A stretch of 64,000 bases of DNA, from contig OY776133.1 in NCBI GenBank assembly GCA_963675135.1, positions 46,717,494 through 46,781,493 of the forward strand, given 5' to 3'. Both the position numbers and the translations under genes were made by a program. Under the pieces are notes generated by a model, which saw only the letters and a list, made by a program, of their open reading frames with translations, did no database searches and was not told where the DNA came from. Shown piece after piece: positions 22,175-34,100 of the stretch (the stretch's first letter is position 1; the number at the start of each line of letters is the position of its first letter). Source of the stretch: Galeopsis tetrahit. Its lineage: Eukaryota; Streptophyta; Magnoliopsida; Lamiales; Lamiaceae.

Positions 22175-24130
22175 CTACTTTCTTGTGCAGTTCAGTAGAA
22201 AGTGTATTTTCTTGTAATCTAATTGTAAAGAACTTGAACTTGCTCCAGTAGTGTTCTTAATGCCTGAAGTAGAGGGACTAGGCAGATCAGTACCTATTCC
22301 ACTCTTATCATAAGGAGCTCTGTATCTGTCTGATAGTGTTTGATTAATCTTAGAAGAGTTAATCATATCAGATAGCTTCAGATCCAAGCTCAGTACTTCA
22401 GATTCTAAGAATCGATTGCGCTCTTCAAGTTTTTCACATTTAATATTTAAGTCATTGAACTCATTTGTCTCTTTAGCTTGTGTATGAAGCATACCCTGAT
22501 ATAACATGTCCATAGATGCATACTTTTCTTTGAGTTGTGACAACTCTTCTGATAGCCGTGCATTTAGAACAGTTATATTAGGATCCACTTGCAATTAAGC
22601 TTCTCTAAGACTCATGATTTCTTGTCTTAAAGATATGTTCTCATCACTGATTTCTATGAATGCTTTGTTAGCTGGTAGGAGGTCTTCTTCATTCATTCCA
22701 TTGGAATGGTGAAGACTACTCCCTACACTACTATCAGCAGTGTCACATAAATCAGAATTAGAGTCTGATTCATCACAAGATTGAAAAGATGTGACAGATG
22801 ATACCTCTTGATCTATTTTAGCCATCATGACTAGTCCATCATCTGCAATGAAGACTTCTTTCTCACTGCTGGAAGGGTAATCAGAAGAGGAGGATGGTAA
22901 CTCATCTGAATCCGTATCAGATTCATTGTTAGCCACCATTGCCCTCTTACCCTTTGCATATTTGCGATCTCTCCTTGCTTTCCTTTCTCTTCTGTCTTCA
23001 GCACTTAGATCAGGACATTCATGGATGTAATGACCTGGCTTTTCACAGTTATAACACAGAGGTTCATTAGAAGTATGTTTAGAAGGAGAATGATATCGGT
23101 TCCTGTCCTTTCTATCAGTAGAGTTTCTATCCTTCTTATCAGCAGAGTTCCTATCTCTTCTTTTCTCATTAGAGATCTCATCTCTCCTTTCAGAAGATTT
23201 GTGATCCCTTCTGGTCCTAGAAGAGTCCCTGTTATTAGAGCCCTGAGTGTCCTTATAGAATCTTTTGTATCTACCATACCTCTTGTTAAGCTTGTCAAAC
23301 CTCTTAATCATTAAATTCAACTGATCCTTAAGATCAAGATCAGTACTCTCTAGTTCATCTTTTATGCTTGAGGACTTAGACATAGATGATCTAGGCTTCT
23401 TAGAGGTAGACGCCTTAAGTGCAATGCTTTTGGAGATTTCCTTAACCCTATCACCACTAACTATTGGATCTTCTTCATCCAATTCAAACTCATGTGCCTG
23501 AAGGGTTTGGAAGGTAGTTTCAGCAGACCAGTTATCTATATCCTGAGTGTTTTTAATGATCAGTGTGACCATTTTCCACCTTTCATCTAAGGCTTTAAGG
23601 ATACGTAAATTGATCTCCCTATTGGTATAAGTCTTGCCTAAAACATCCAGATCATTCATAATCTTGGTAAAACGAGTATCGAGCTGGTCTATTGTTTCAC
23701 CAGGCTTAATTTTAAATGATTCGAACTTCTGGACAGCAGTGGATAGTTTGCTTTCTTTTATAAGAGAGGTTCCCTCACAAATGATAGCTAACTTGTCCCA
23801 CATCTCTTTGGCTGATTTACATTTAACCACTTTCCCAAGATACTCGTTGGGAAGGGTGTGCAAAATGTAATTCTTGGCCAAGCTGTCTAGATTGTTCTGC
23901 CTCATTTCCTCAGTAGTTAAATCTAACCTGGGCTTTGGCACGAGAACACCAATGGCTTTTGAAGGCTCCAGAGTTGCAGTGTTGGGTATCATGGTAGTAA
24001 TAGGCCCTTCTTTGATCACAGACATCATTAGATCATGGGTTGAACTAAAGATGGCCTCCATCCTCAGTTTCCAGTAATCGTAATCTGCAACCTTGAACTT
24101 TGGAAGTTTATTGATGTTAGTTTCTTCCAT
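22175..24130 (-). pseudogene. gag: R gag, one stop, C-terminus deleted
   Basis: ATG at 24130 (MEETNINKLPKFKVADYDYW) is chosen because the Gag N-terminal consensus follows at once. The UBN2-type Gag domain covers residues about 10-230. An RD/RS-rich linker follows, then CCHC knuckle CYNCEKPGHYIHEC (23058 down to 23017), then an acidic serine-rich and coiled-coil region. TAA at 22597-22595 breaks the frame where F reads CAA. The frame then runs to the deletion junction near 22190, beyond which the last 200 or so Gag codons seen in F and A2 are missing. Apart from that one stop, Gag is intact, which fits an element that supplied structural protein or at least kept it for packaging. Confidence 0.9.
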
Positions 24131-24277
24131 GATAGAGTAGACAGTTAAGATCAGTAGTATGACAGATCGGTCAAGAAAGACAAGTAAGATCAAGAAACAA
24201 GTATAAGTAATGAGAGACAATTAGACTTTCCCCAAAGTCTACAAGGTTATCAAGAAACAGCAGTCCAAAGAACTACT

Positions 24278-24289
24278 GCTCTAATACCA
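24278..24289 (-). other. Primer-binding site of R
   Basis: TGGTATTAGAGC on the minus strand, next to the 5' LTR. One base differs from the TGGTATCAGAGC of A and F. Confidence 0.85.
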
Positions 24290-24291
24290 CT

Positions 24292-25643
24292 TGTTGGTCC
24301 CAAAAGTTGAATTAAGATTGAGTAAGCTAAGAAAAAGTCTAGAGGGGAGGGGTGAATAGACTTTTCAAATTCTATCAAAATATCAGAGTTTTTAGTGCGG
24401 AAATGTGTTCTGTACAGTACTGTTCTTAGAATCGGCTCAGTACTTAACAGTTAGCTTTTATACTCAACTTTTCTTTAAATCTTTTCTTTAGAAAACTTAC
24501 TGTTCTTGGTTAAACAAATATATCAACAGTTAATCAAAACATAAAACAGTAAAGAACACAAGATTTTTATAGTGGTTCGACAAATGTCTACATCCACTCT
24601 CACAACTCCAGTTGCGATGTTTTATGACTCTTTTCCACTTGAGTACTTGTTGTTTATAGTCCCAAGATTAAGACTTCGATCTTGTCGATTATACCTCCAG
24701 GTATATCTTCGATCAACTAGTAATTTCACAAGTAACTAGCACACTTGTTTACACAATACAAACTTAAAACGAAAAGTAAAACTTCTCTAGTAATAGCCTT
24801 TGATTCTTCAATCAGATCTGTGATTTCTCTTCAGTTCTTCGATCTTCAACTCTGTGAGTGCTTGAATACTTGAATGCTTCTTGATTTTCTCTTGAATAGT
24901 AATTGTATCAGTAGTCTTTTTCAAGTAGAAGATCACACGGTATTTATAAGCAATAGTAAGACAGTTAGCAGTTTGTGAACTAACTCTCAACTAACTCATA
25001 ACCGTTTCTTGTTGTAACTTTCTTCTGTTTTGTAACCAACTTATCTTATCTTTCCAAGTCAGTATATCTTCAAATAAATCTTCAGTTACGCTTCAAATAA
25101 GTCATCCAAACTTATTCTTCAAATAAATCAACTCAGCACAGTAAACTACTCTTCTTAGTTTTACTGCTCTTGGTCAGTCAGCACAGTTCTTCAAAACTGT
25201 TCAGCTTCCTTCAAAAACTTCACTTGATTTCTTCAATCTCTGAAATAGTCTTCTTAGTCATCTCTTAGTCTTCTGACATCAATCTAATATACTGTTCTAA
25301 CTATTACAATGCTGAATACAATAGAATACAACTTTACAAATATAAAACCTATCTATACATCAACTGAACTACATACAGATGAGTATATCTAAGTCATATA
25401 CTATAAGCTGTCTATACAATACTTCCATCAGCTTAGTTCTTAAACAGTTCATATATCAGATTAGTAATATACTAAGATCAGTAACCTTAATCAACATAAC
25501 ACATTAAGATCAGTAAACTTATTTCATATAATTCACATAGAACAACATATAATCACATATATCATTAACTCTAAAGTCACTTTTGGCCATCAAAACATAT
25601 AATCATCAATTAGAACATTGTTTATAGGATTCATATCCCAACA
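24292..25643 (-). repeat. 5' LTR of R
   Basis: 1352 bp, near-identical to 19659-21010. It holds the TATAAATA box on the minus strand near 24940 and the shared AGTGG...CCACT motif. The 60-residue ORFs here and in the other LTR are not genes. Confidence 0.95.
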
Positions 25644-25648
25644 GTTGT

Positions 25649-26245
25649 TTATACACACATCTCATTGTAAAGGTTGTTTGTTACCTCACCAACAAACAGA
25701 TCAGTTCCTCAGAAAGTAGTTGAGGTTCTTGATCCGAAAAGTCTTCTCTTGGGACTATAAAGCAGCAAGCTATTGAATTTCTCTATCTGATTAGAGAGAG
25801 TGGACGTAGGATATTGAGATCCAAACCACTATAAATCATTGTGTTCTTTATTGTTTTATTCTTTATTCTGCATTCATATTTATCATTATTAATATCTGTT
25901 CATATCATAGTTTTCGAAGTTATTGGTTTTCAAAGGTTTTCATAAAATACCCACGATTCTAAACACGTAGAGCCTTCACATTTTCGCATTCATAGCACTT
26001 GAGATAGCTTTCAAACTGACTAGCTGTATTCAACAATCAGTAAGGTTGTTATCTTGAAATTGATGTAACACACACATTCTTCAAATCAGAACATCTTGCT
26101 TTCATATAGACGACCGAATACATAACTCTTCTGAACGTCTAATCTGATCGAAAAGGCACGAAAAAGTTTCTAACACCTGACAGTCTATTCACTCCCCCCC
26201 CCCCCCCCCCTCTAGACTGGCATCATACTCGTTTTGGGACCAACA
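25649..26245 (+). repeat. Element B 5' LTR, second part
   Basis: Resumes after the GTTGT TSD and ends GGGACCAACA at 26245. It contains the shared motif at 25799-25830 and a run of 17 C at 26194-26210, where other LTR families have a short C/T tract. Confidence 0.9.
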
Positions 26246-26247
26246 AG

Positions 26248-26259
26248 TGGTTTCAGAGC
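26248..26259 (+). other. Primer-binding site of B
   Basis: TGGTTTCAGAGC, one base off the TGGTATCAGAGC of the A elements, two bases after the LTR. Confidence 0.85.
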
Positions 26260-26386
26260 AGTGGTTCTAACGAGCTACTGATTCTGTTAGTTAACTTCTT
26301 AAGAAAGAAGTTCTTGTAGCTCTCTTGAACAGATCCATCATTTTGAAAAAAAAATTAAAAACTCATACTCACTATATTTATTCACC

Positions 26387-27129
26387 ATGGGTGGAGATTC
26401 TCACACTCGCAAGTTACCTGTGTTTTCAGTTGAGGAATATGACCTCTGGAAAGGCAGAATGGAGGTTGCACTCAGTCAAGTTCATGAAATGATGCTGGAT
26501 GTAATTTTAGATGGACCTATCACGATAATGGCTCCAAACACAACTGACGGCAATCCAGAAATTCCAGTTGGTCAGTTAGTGCCCAAGAACAGAGCAGACT
26601 TCACACCAAATGAGGCAAAGCAACACAACCTCGACAGAATAGCTAAGAACATGATTCTAACTACTGTGTCTAATGAATATGCTGGCAAAATCGTACGTCT
26701 CGAAACTGCTAAAGAGATGTGGGATACACTAGCAATCATGTGCGAAGGCACATAACAGATTAAAGAAAACAAGCTCATTACTGTTGTACAGAAGTTTGAC
26801 AACTTCAAAATGATACCTGGTCAAACTATTGACCAAATGGACAATAGGTTTACCATAATACTCAATGAGATCACAGATTTGGGTAAGACCTATCTAAAAA
26901 TTGAGGTAAATGCTAAAGTGTTATATGCTCTACCTAAGATATGGCTAACAAAAGTATGGATCATTAAAAGTGACAAGGATTTCAAGAATTGGTCTTTACA
27001 AACCTTATTTCAAACTCTCAAAGTTCACAAATATGATATAGAAAGAGCACAAGAGATAGGTGACGAACAGGTTTCAACCTCTTCTACTAAGGGTGTTGCA
27101 TTTAAAGCTTCATCTGCCGCCAAGAGTTC
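26387..27129 (+). pseudogene. gag: Element B gag, first part
   Basis: ATG 26387 in a good context (accATGG), protein MGGDSHTRKLPVFSVEEYDL. UBN2-type Gag domain with PITIMAPNTTDG, AKEMWDTLAIMCEGT and IDQMDNRFT. TAA at 26753-26755 breaks the frame. It is interrupted at 27129 by element A2 in the linker (AFKASSAAKSS), and the same frame continues at 40403 after the AGTTC duplication. Gag is clearly diverged from both the A and R/F families, so B is a third family. Confidence 0.88.
27125..27129. repeat. TSD AGTTC, left copy (element A2)
   Basis: AGTTC recurs at 40398-40402 after the 3' LTR. Confidence 0.95.
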
Positions 27130-28584
27130 TGTTGGGATATAAATTCACCCTAAGCCCCACTTGATGTTAGAATAGTTTTGATGGCCAAAACACTTAGAGT
27201 TTATAAATGTAATAGGATCAGCTGACTTTGTATAGAACAGCTTAGACTAGTCGTGTGCGATCAACTGTATTGATATCAGCTGATCAGCACAGTCCTGGCT
27301 TACATACCTATCCTAAAGATGAGAAGAGTAGAAGACATGAAGACTAGAAAATCCTTGAAGACCAGTTAAGTAAGGTGCTTGTATACCTACTTATCTGATG
27401 GATTCCAAGATTGAAGATGGCCTAAAGCAGCACAAAGAATTGCCAGATCAGAAGAGTTTTACTCTACTGATATCAGAAGACAGAAGACATAAGGCCAGAA
27501 GAGTAGTCAGAAGACTAGTAGTGCAGATCAGAAGACTATGTACTCTTCCAGGACTCGCCTATTTCCCAGAAGTCATCTTGCAATTCAAATGAACACCTAC
27601 CTGATTTAGAAGATTGACATGATCCCAGGATTGAAGCAATCAAGAGGCTGGAATCAAGGAATCAAGCTATTATGGAAAGATTGCCCCAACGGCTAGTCAA
27701 CTCCAACGGCTAGTTGCAAGCAATCACCACTATAAATATAAGAGGATGAGAAATCACAAACACGAAGTCATAACGAGAGAATTCCACAAGCTAAGCAAGC
27801 AATCAAGCAAAAAGCCATACTGTTTTAAGAGTTCTCCATGAGCCAGAATCCATAAGAACATCCCTAGCTCTTAAGTGATTTCTATCCAACCAAAGAACCT
27901 GAATCCTATTCTTATTGTATATCCATTGATTTAGGCATAGTGGTTAAGCATATTATAAGCTTGAACCATTAGTTGGAAACATTCAAAAACCCCAAAACCC
28001 TCACCGAAAGGTTAAAGTTTTTGAACCCCTGCAAAGTGAAAGTGCTTACAATCACTTGTGGAGACCGTAGCAGTTAGGACTGCTCAGATCTCAAAGTCCT
28101 ACCCTTGGGACTATAAAGGACAAGCCCTTGTAATTTTTGGTAAATTAAAGGGATTAAACATCACGTTAGGACGTGACAGTGGACGTAGGAACGTATATCC
28201 GAACCACTATAAACCTGGTGTTATTTACTTTCTGCACTTTACATTTCTGTCATTTCATTTATCTTATATAGTGCATACTGTGTTTTTAACTATCTTCAAA
28301 ACAAGGCCATAACTTTCAAACCAGCATCAGCTGAGTAATTTCATTAAAGAAAACAACTTGGCACTTTCAAAAGAAACTAAAAGAACGAGTCTAAACAAGG
28401 CCTACCATAATTCCGCATATAATCTCTTCATTCAGATCACTATAGTCATCTGGACCAGCAGACTTGTAGTCCAGTTGACATAGCAATCAGAAGAGGTTCC
28501 CAACTCTCTTGAAAAAGTTTTAAAGTCTATTCACCCCTCCCCTCTAGACTTTAATCCCATTCACTACTCGTTCAGGGACCAACA
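27130..28584 (+). repeat. 5' LTR of A2
   Basis: TGTTGGG...CCAACA, 1455 bp. MSA-like sites at 27685-27695 and 27702-27712, TATAAATA at 27731-27738, shared motif at 28178-28208. Confidence 0.95.
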
Positions 28585-28586
28585 AG

Positions 28587-28598
28587 TGGTATCAGAGC
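28587..28598 (+). other. Primer-binding site of A2
   Basis: TGGTATCAGAGC, as in A1. Confidence 0.9.
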
Positions 28599-28714
28599 AG
28601 TGGTTCTAACGGACTACTGTGTCTAGATTACCAGAAGACTTGAGGGAGTCTTTCTGTAGTCCTCTTGAACAGATCTATTCTTTTGAAAAACTTGTTTTTG
28701 AAAACTCATACAGC

Positions 28715-31126
28715 ATGAGTGCTAACATGCGTAAGTTGCCTAATTTTTCAGTGGAGGACTATGATTACTGGAAGATCAGAATGACGAAGAATCTCATATC
28801 AGTCCACTACAAGATGTGGTCAGTAATCACTGAAGGCCCAATCACCATCATGACAGTCAACACTGCAAATGGTGATCCAGAAGTTCCAGTTGGAGAACTT
28901 GTTCCCAAGCCAATGAAGGACCTCACACCTGAAGAGATGAAGCAATCAAATCTTGATAGCATTGCTCAAGATTACATCATGCAAACTCTTCCAAATGAGT
29001 ACATTGCAAAAGTAATTCACTGTGAGTCAGCAAGAGATATGTGGGATGCTTTGGCACTTCTCTGTGAAGGAACTGAGCTGATCAAGGAGAGCAAATTGTC
29101 AACAACAGTCAAGAAGTTTGAACACTTCAAGATGCAACCAGAAGAGTCTATTGATCAGCTAGACAATAAATTTACCAAGATCATCAATGAGATAGAATCT
29201 CTGGGCAAGAAATATACAAATAGAGAGAAAAATCTAAAGATCTTAGACTCTCTAACCAAGAAATGGAGACTCAAGAAGACCATCATCAAAGATACTCAAG
29301 ATATCAAGAAGTGGTCTGCACAAACTCTATTTCAGAACCTAAAAGCTCATGAATATGATCTTGAAAGAGAAGAAAACTCAGGAAGTGATGAGCCAACTAC
29401 AACCCCGTCTACCTCCAAGACTGTAGCCTTCAAGGCAGCCAATACAAAAGCTGCAAGTACCTCATCTGGCAAGACCTCACTGAAAACAGAAGACTTTGAA
29501 GGATCAGACATGAGTCTGAAAGAGCAAATGGCCCTTATGATCAAGATATTCGAAAGGATGAACACTCTCAACAGCAAATATAGAAAATTCTACAGGAATT
29601 ATAAAGACAGGAGAGCTAGTTCACCCTCCAGAGGATCCAGAGAAAGAACACCAGAAAGATATCCTAGAAAGGATGTGGAGTCATCTGACAGCCGAGGATC
29701 TAGAAGAAGAGATGCCACTCCTCCAAGGAAAGGCAACTCAAATCAGAAACCTGGATCATGCTTCAATTGTCACAAACCAGGACATTATGTCTATGAATGT
29801 CCAGAGCTGAACTTGGATGACAAAGAAGAAAGAAGGCCAAGAAGAGACAGAAGAAATTCAGACAAGCAAGCAATGGTGACTGAAGAATCTGAATATCAAA
29901 GTGATGAACTTCCTACATCACCAGACTGTCAAATCTTCTCAGATGATTCAGATGATCTAGCTATGATGGCCATAGGTGAAAATGAGGTAAATTCCTATAC
30001 TACAACTTTCCATTCACCTATTTTCTCACAAACAGAAGAGATAAACTCATCTGAAGGCGAATCAGAAGACACCTATTATCAATCTTTAAGAAAGGTAAAA
30101 GGTGATCTGGATATTGCCACAAGAGCTTTTATAGAAGTGGAAGAGGAGAACAAGGTTTTAAGGAAAGAAATTGCTAGGATGAAAAAGGTTAAGTTTGATA
30201 ACACCCCTGAGTTGGTCACAATGAATGAAAGATTGACCAAAGAAGTGGAACTTCTTAAGGAAGAAAATACCACAATAACTCAGTTGTATGAGGGGATGTT
30301 AGAAACTCAAGCCTTAGAAACCAAGGAATTTCGTTCACTACAATCTAAGTTCGATGACCTCTTCCAAGCACACAAGCTCTTAGAAAAGGAGAACGAATGC
30401 CTAAATCAAAAGATATCAGAGTTCAATAAAGCATCGACTACTATTGAAAGTATCTATGAATATTATAGATCAAATGGCAATAAGATGGGTTTTGGCTATG
30501 AACTTAATCCATCAACATCCTCTCCAGCTGGGGGTAGTACACCTAACAAGTGCACTACTCAGACACATGAAAAGGGTGAGTGTTCTAAACACAATGAACC
30601 TAATATGAACCAAAAGGCATATGTACCAGCTAAGGCTAACTATCCCAACACCAAAAATGGTAAAAGACAAGTTAACCCCAAGCCTGTACAGAGGAACAAC
30701 AAACAGCCTAGACCATCTCGTCTGAGACAGTCTCAGCTGTATGCTGCTCCAGCCAAGAAGAAGAAGTCTTCTTCAAACAAATATGTTCTCTTTGCACCCC
30801 CTATCTCTTATGATATTGTGAGAACAGAGGAGTATGGTCCATATAATCGTGTGCATCGTCCAGCTAATGCACCCAGGCCGAATGTAACTATTCAAAAGAT
30901 AATGTATGTACACTCCTATAAAGGGAAACCATTTGACTACTACTTAGCCGACAAAAGTAACAAATCAGATCAGTCCAAGGTGTTAACTAGTAAGATTTGG
31001 TTTTGTGATGCCCAAGGGAAACAACTCAAGTGCTCAAGGTTGTTCAAACGACCAATGTATATGTGGGTTCCCAAGGGTAGTACTAACACCCAAGGACCCA
31101 AGACAAAATGGGTACCTAAGACTTAA
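28715..31126 (+). CDS. gag: A2 gag, intact (803 codons)
   Basis: Structural polyprotein that forms the cytoplasmic particle in which the element copies itself. The ATG at 28715 (MSANMRKLPNFSVEDYDYW) is preferred; the frame is open 96 nt further upstream without ATG or conservation. UBN2-type Gag domain about residues 10-230; RS/RD-rich basic linker 290-345; CCHC knuckle CFNCHKPGHYVYEC at 29759-29800; acidic DELPTSP region; coiled coil with heptads (residues about 470-600); basic Pro/Gln-rich stretch; C-terminal WVPKGSTNTQGPKTKWVPKT. No internal stop. It ends with TAA at 31124, in frame with pol seven bases later. The length is typical of the long Gag of Sireviruses. Confidence 0.93.
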   Translation: MSANMRKLPNFSVEDYDYWKIRMTKNLISVHYKMWSVITEGPITIMTVNTANGDPEVPVGELVPKPMKDLTPEEMKQSNLDSIAQDYIMQTLPNEYIAKVIHCESARDMWDALALLCEGTELIKESKLSTTVKKFEHFKMQPEESIDQLDNKFTKIINEIESLGKKYTNREKNLKILDSLTKKWRLKKTIIKDTQDIKKWSAQTLFQNLKAHEYDLEREENSGSDEPTTTPSTSKTVAFKAANTKAASTSSGKTSLKTEDFEGSDMSLKEQMALMIKIFERMNTLNSKYRKFYRNYKDRRASSPSRGSRERTPERYPRKDVESSDSRGSRRRDATPPRKGNSNQKPGSCFNCHKPGHYVYECPELNLDDKEERRPRRDRRNSDKQAMVTEESEYQSDELPTSPDCQIFSDDSDDLAMMAIGENEVNSYTTTFHSPIFSQTEEINSSEGESEDTYYQSLRKVKGDLDIATRAFIEVEEENKVLRKEIARMKKVKFDNTPELVTMNERLTKEVELLKEENTTITQLYEGMLETQALETKEFRSLQSKFDDLFQAHKLLEKENECLNQKISEFNKASTTIESIYEYYRSNGNKMGFGYELNPSTSSPAGGSTPNKCTTQTHEKGECSKHNEPNMNQKAYVPAKANYPNTKNGKRQVNPKPVQRNNKQPRPSRLRQSQLYAAPAKKKKSSSNKYVLFAPPISYDIVRTEEYGPYNRVHRPANAPRPNVTIQKIMYVHSYKGKPFDYYLADKSNKSDQSKVLTSKIWFCDAQGKQLKCSRLFKRPMYMWVPKGSTNTQGPKTKWVPKT

Positions 31127-31139
31127 CCTTTCTTGCAGG
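31127..31139 (+). promoter_or_regulatory. Gag-pol junction with splice-acceptor-like site
   Basis: After the gag TAA the text is cctttcttgcag|g. Pol stays in the same frame, separated by one stop. The same TAA and TTGCAG|G occur in A1 (9133-9148). B and F also have TTGCAGG here. It may be stop-codon readthrough or a 3' splice site used to make a pol message; the sequence cannot tell which. Confidence 0.35.
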
Positions 31140-34100
31140 AAAGGAGGGACCTATATAGAAGAGGAGGTCTAGCAGGAGAAACATGGTACATAGATAGTGG
31201 ATGCTCAACCCATATGACTGGAACCAAAGCCCTGTTGACCAACTACACAGAAAAGAAAGGTTCAAAAGTCTTCTTTGGTGATAACGCGCACGGTAACACA
31301 AAAGGATATGGCACCCTTAAAAATGGTGACATTGAGGTACATGATGTATCATATGTAGAAGGTTTAAAGTTTAACTTATTATCTGTTTCTCATTTTTGTG
31401 ACACTGGTTACTCGGTAAAATTTTCTAAAGATGAGTGTCTCATAAGTGATAAAAGAACAAAACAAAACCTTCTAACAGGATCTAGAAAGGGAAGTATGTA
31501 TCTTGCAAATTGGAACAGCTGTCCTAAGGATACATGTCTGCTTGTGAAGAGCCCTAAAGATGTCAGCTGGCTATGGCACAAACGTCTTAGTCATCTGAAC
31601 TTTATGACTACGAACAAGCTAGCAAGGGAATCCTTAGTTGATGGTCTGCCTAATGAACTCTACTGTAAAGATCAGGTATGTGATGCATGTCAACAAGGAA
31701 AGCAAACAAAGGTCTCCTTCAAGACCAAGAAGACAGCATCAACCAGCAGAGTTCTTGAATTGCTTCACATGGATCTCTTTGGACCAATCACTCCAACCAC
31801 ACTTACAGGAAGGAAGTACACTCTCATTGTTGTAGATGACTACTCCAAGTTTACTTGGGTTGTCTTCTTATACAAGAAGAGTGAAACTCAGCAGAAGCTT
31901 CCTGAACTATTGAAGAGAATCCAAGTAGAGAAAGGAGAACCAATTGTGAAAATTAGAAGTGACAAAGGCACTGAATTTATTAACTCTTATATTATTGCCT
32001 ATTGTACTTTTAATGGTATTCAGCATGAGACAAGTGCAGCAAGAACACCACAACAGAATGGTGTAGCTAAAAGAAGAGTCAGAACACTCAAAGAAGCTGC
32101 AAGAACACTCCTTGCTGAATTCTATACTCCCAAGAAGCAATGGGCAGAAGCCATCAACACAGCTTGTCACACTCAAAATAGGTCAGGTATTCACAAAATT
32201 CATGAGAAAACCCCATATGAACTGTGGAAAGGAAGAAAACCTAGAGTATTTTACTTTCATATATTTGGCTGTAAGTGTTTCATTCACAACAATGGGAAGA
32301 GTAAGTTGAATGCTTTTGATGCCAAAGAAGATGAGGGGATATTCTTGGGATACTCCTCTACTAGCAAAGCATTTAGAGTACTCAACAAACGGACCCTTCT
32401 TGTGGAAGAAACACCTCATGTTGTTTTTGATGAATCTTGTGAAAAGAGTGCAGTACAAACAGACTCAGCTGCAGATCAGATGAGACAGCTAGTGATCAAG
32501 TCCAGACTAGATGAGTTTATTGAAGTCAATGAACCATTCCCTGAAGAACCAGAGGAGGATAAGCCACACAGACCAGTCACTAGATCTCAAACTCAAGCTG
32601 AGCAAGCTGACCAAAATCAAGATGCAACAATCCCAAATGCAAGGGGGAATGATCTCTTTGACACACAAGATACAGATGATGATCGACCAAATCAGGTCAA
32701 CCCTCCTGATGGCACAAGAACAGATGAGAATCCAAGCTCATCTAATGCAGACACACCTGTGAGGCATACATGGAGAAACAATCATCCATCAAACCTCATC
32801 TTAGGAGGAGCAGACACAGGTGTCAAGACCAGAAGACAACTGAATCAGAACCCCCAATCATCTATGTTCTGCTGGTGTGCTTTCTTGTCCAATATTGAAC
32901 CAGCTGACATAGAAGAAGCAATGACAGATAGCAATTGGATCACTGCTATGCAAGAAGAACTAAACCAATTCGAAAGAAATGAAGTATGGGAATTGGTAGA
33001 TCGTCATGAAAACCACAATGTAGTAGGAACAAAGTGGGTATTCAAGAACAAGAAGGACGAAAATGATGTAATAACTAGAAATAAAGCAAGGCTAGTTGCA
33101 AAAGGATACTCACAATCTAAAGGAATTGACTATGATGAAACCTTTGCTCCAGTAGCCAGACTAGAAGCCATTCGACTGTTTCTAGCTTATGCATCATATA
33201 TGGGCTTCAAAGTATACCAAATGGATGTCAAGAGTGCCTTTCTAAATGGTATTCTGGTAGAAGAAGTGTATGTAGAGCAGCCTCCAGGATTTGAAAAAGG
33301 AGATCAAGTATATCGTCTGAAGAAGGCTCTCTATGGTCTAAAGCAAGCCCCTAGAGCTTGGTATGACACATTGTCACAATTCCTACTTGACAATGGTTAC
33401 ACAAAAGGCAAAGTGGATAGAACACTTTTCAGAATACAAGAAGGAGAAGACATTCTAATGGTTCAAATCTATGTAGATGACATTATATTTGGATCACCCA
33501 ATCAAGACATGTGCAAGAAGTTCTCTGAACTTATGCAAGGAAAGTTTGAAATGAGCATGATGGGTGAGATGAATTACTTCCTAGGACTCCAAGTCAAGCA
33601 GAGTCCAGAAGGGATCTTCATCAACCAGTCCAAGTATACCAAAAGCCTATTAGAAAGATTCAAAGCTCTACAAAGCAAGACTGCAAGAATTCCAATGATG
33701 ACATCTTTCAAAATGGAACCAGATGAGTCTGGAAAGGCAGTTGATCAAGCAGAATATATAGAGCACTTATTGGATCTCTACTATACCTTACAGCCAGCAG
33801 ACCAGACATAATATTTGCTGTAGGAGTATGTGCTAGGTTTCAAGCAAACCCAAAGCAAAGTCATCTAGAAGCAGCAAGGAAGATTCTCAAGTACCTAAAA
33901 GGAACAGTCAACTTAGGACTATGGTACCCTGCTGATGACAACTTAGAATTGAGTGGTTATTCTGACTCAGACTATGGAGGATGTAGAATTGAAAGGAAAT
34001 CCACATCTGGAACCTGTCAATTCCTAGGCAACAAGTTGATATCATGGTTCTCAAAGAAGCAAACTTTAGTTGCAACCTCCACCACTGAGGCAGAATATAT

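Larger units (their letters stand above)
19659..25643 (-). mobile_element. Non-autonomous copia element R (gag + ORF3 tail, no pol)
   Basis: 5985 bp on the minus strand, with 1352-bp LTRs (19659-21010 and 24292-25643) and TSD GTTGT at 19654-19658 and 25644-25648. By eye about fifteen differences separate the LTRs, so it is fairly young. The interior holds gag and the C-terminal part of ORF3, joined near 22180; protease, integrase, reverse transcriptase and RNase H are absent. This matches TR-GAG-type elements, which need enzymes in trans. Confidence 0.95.
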
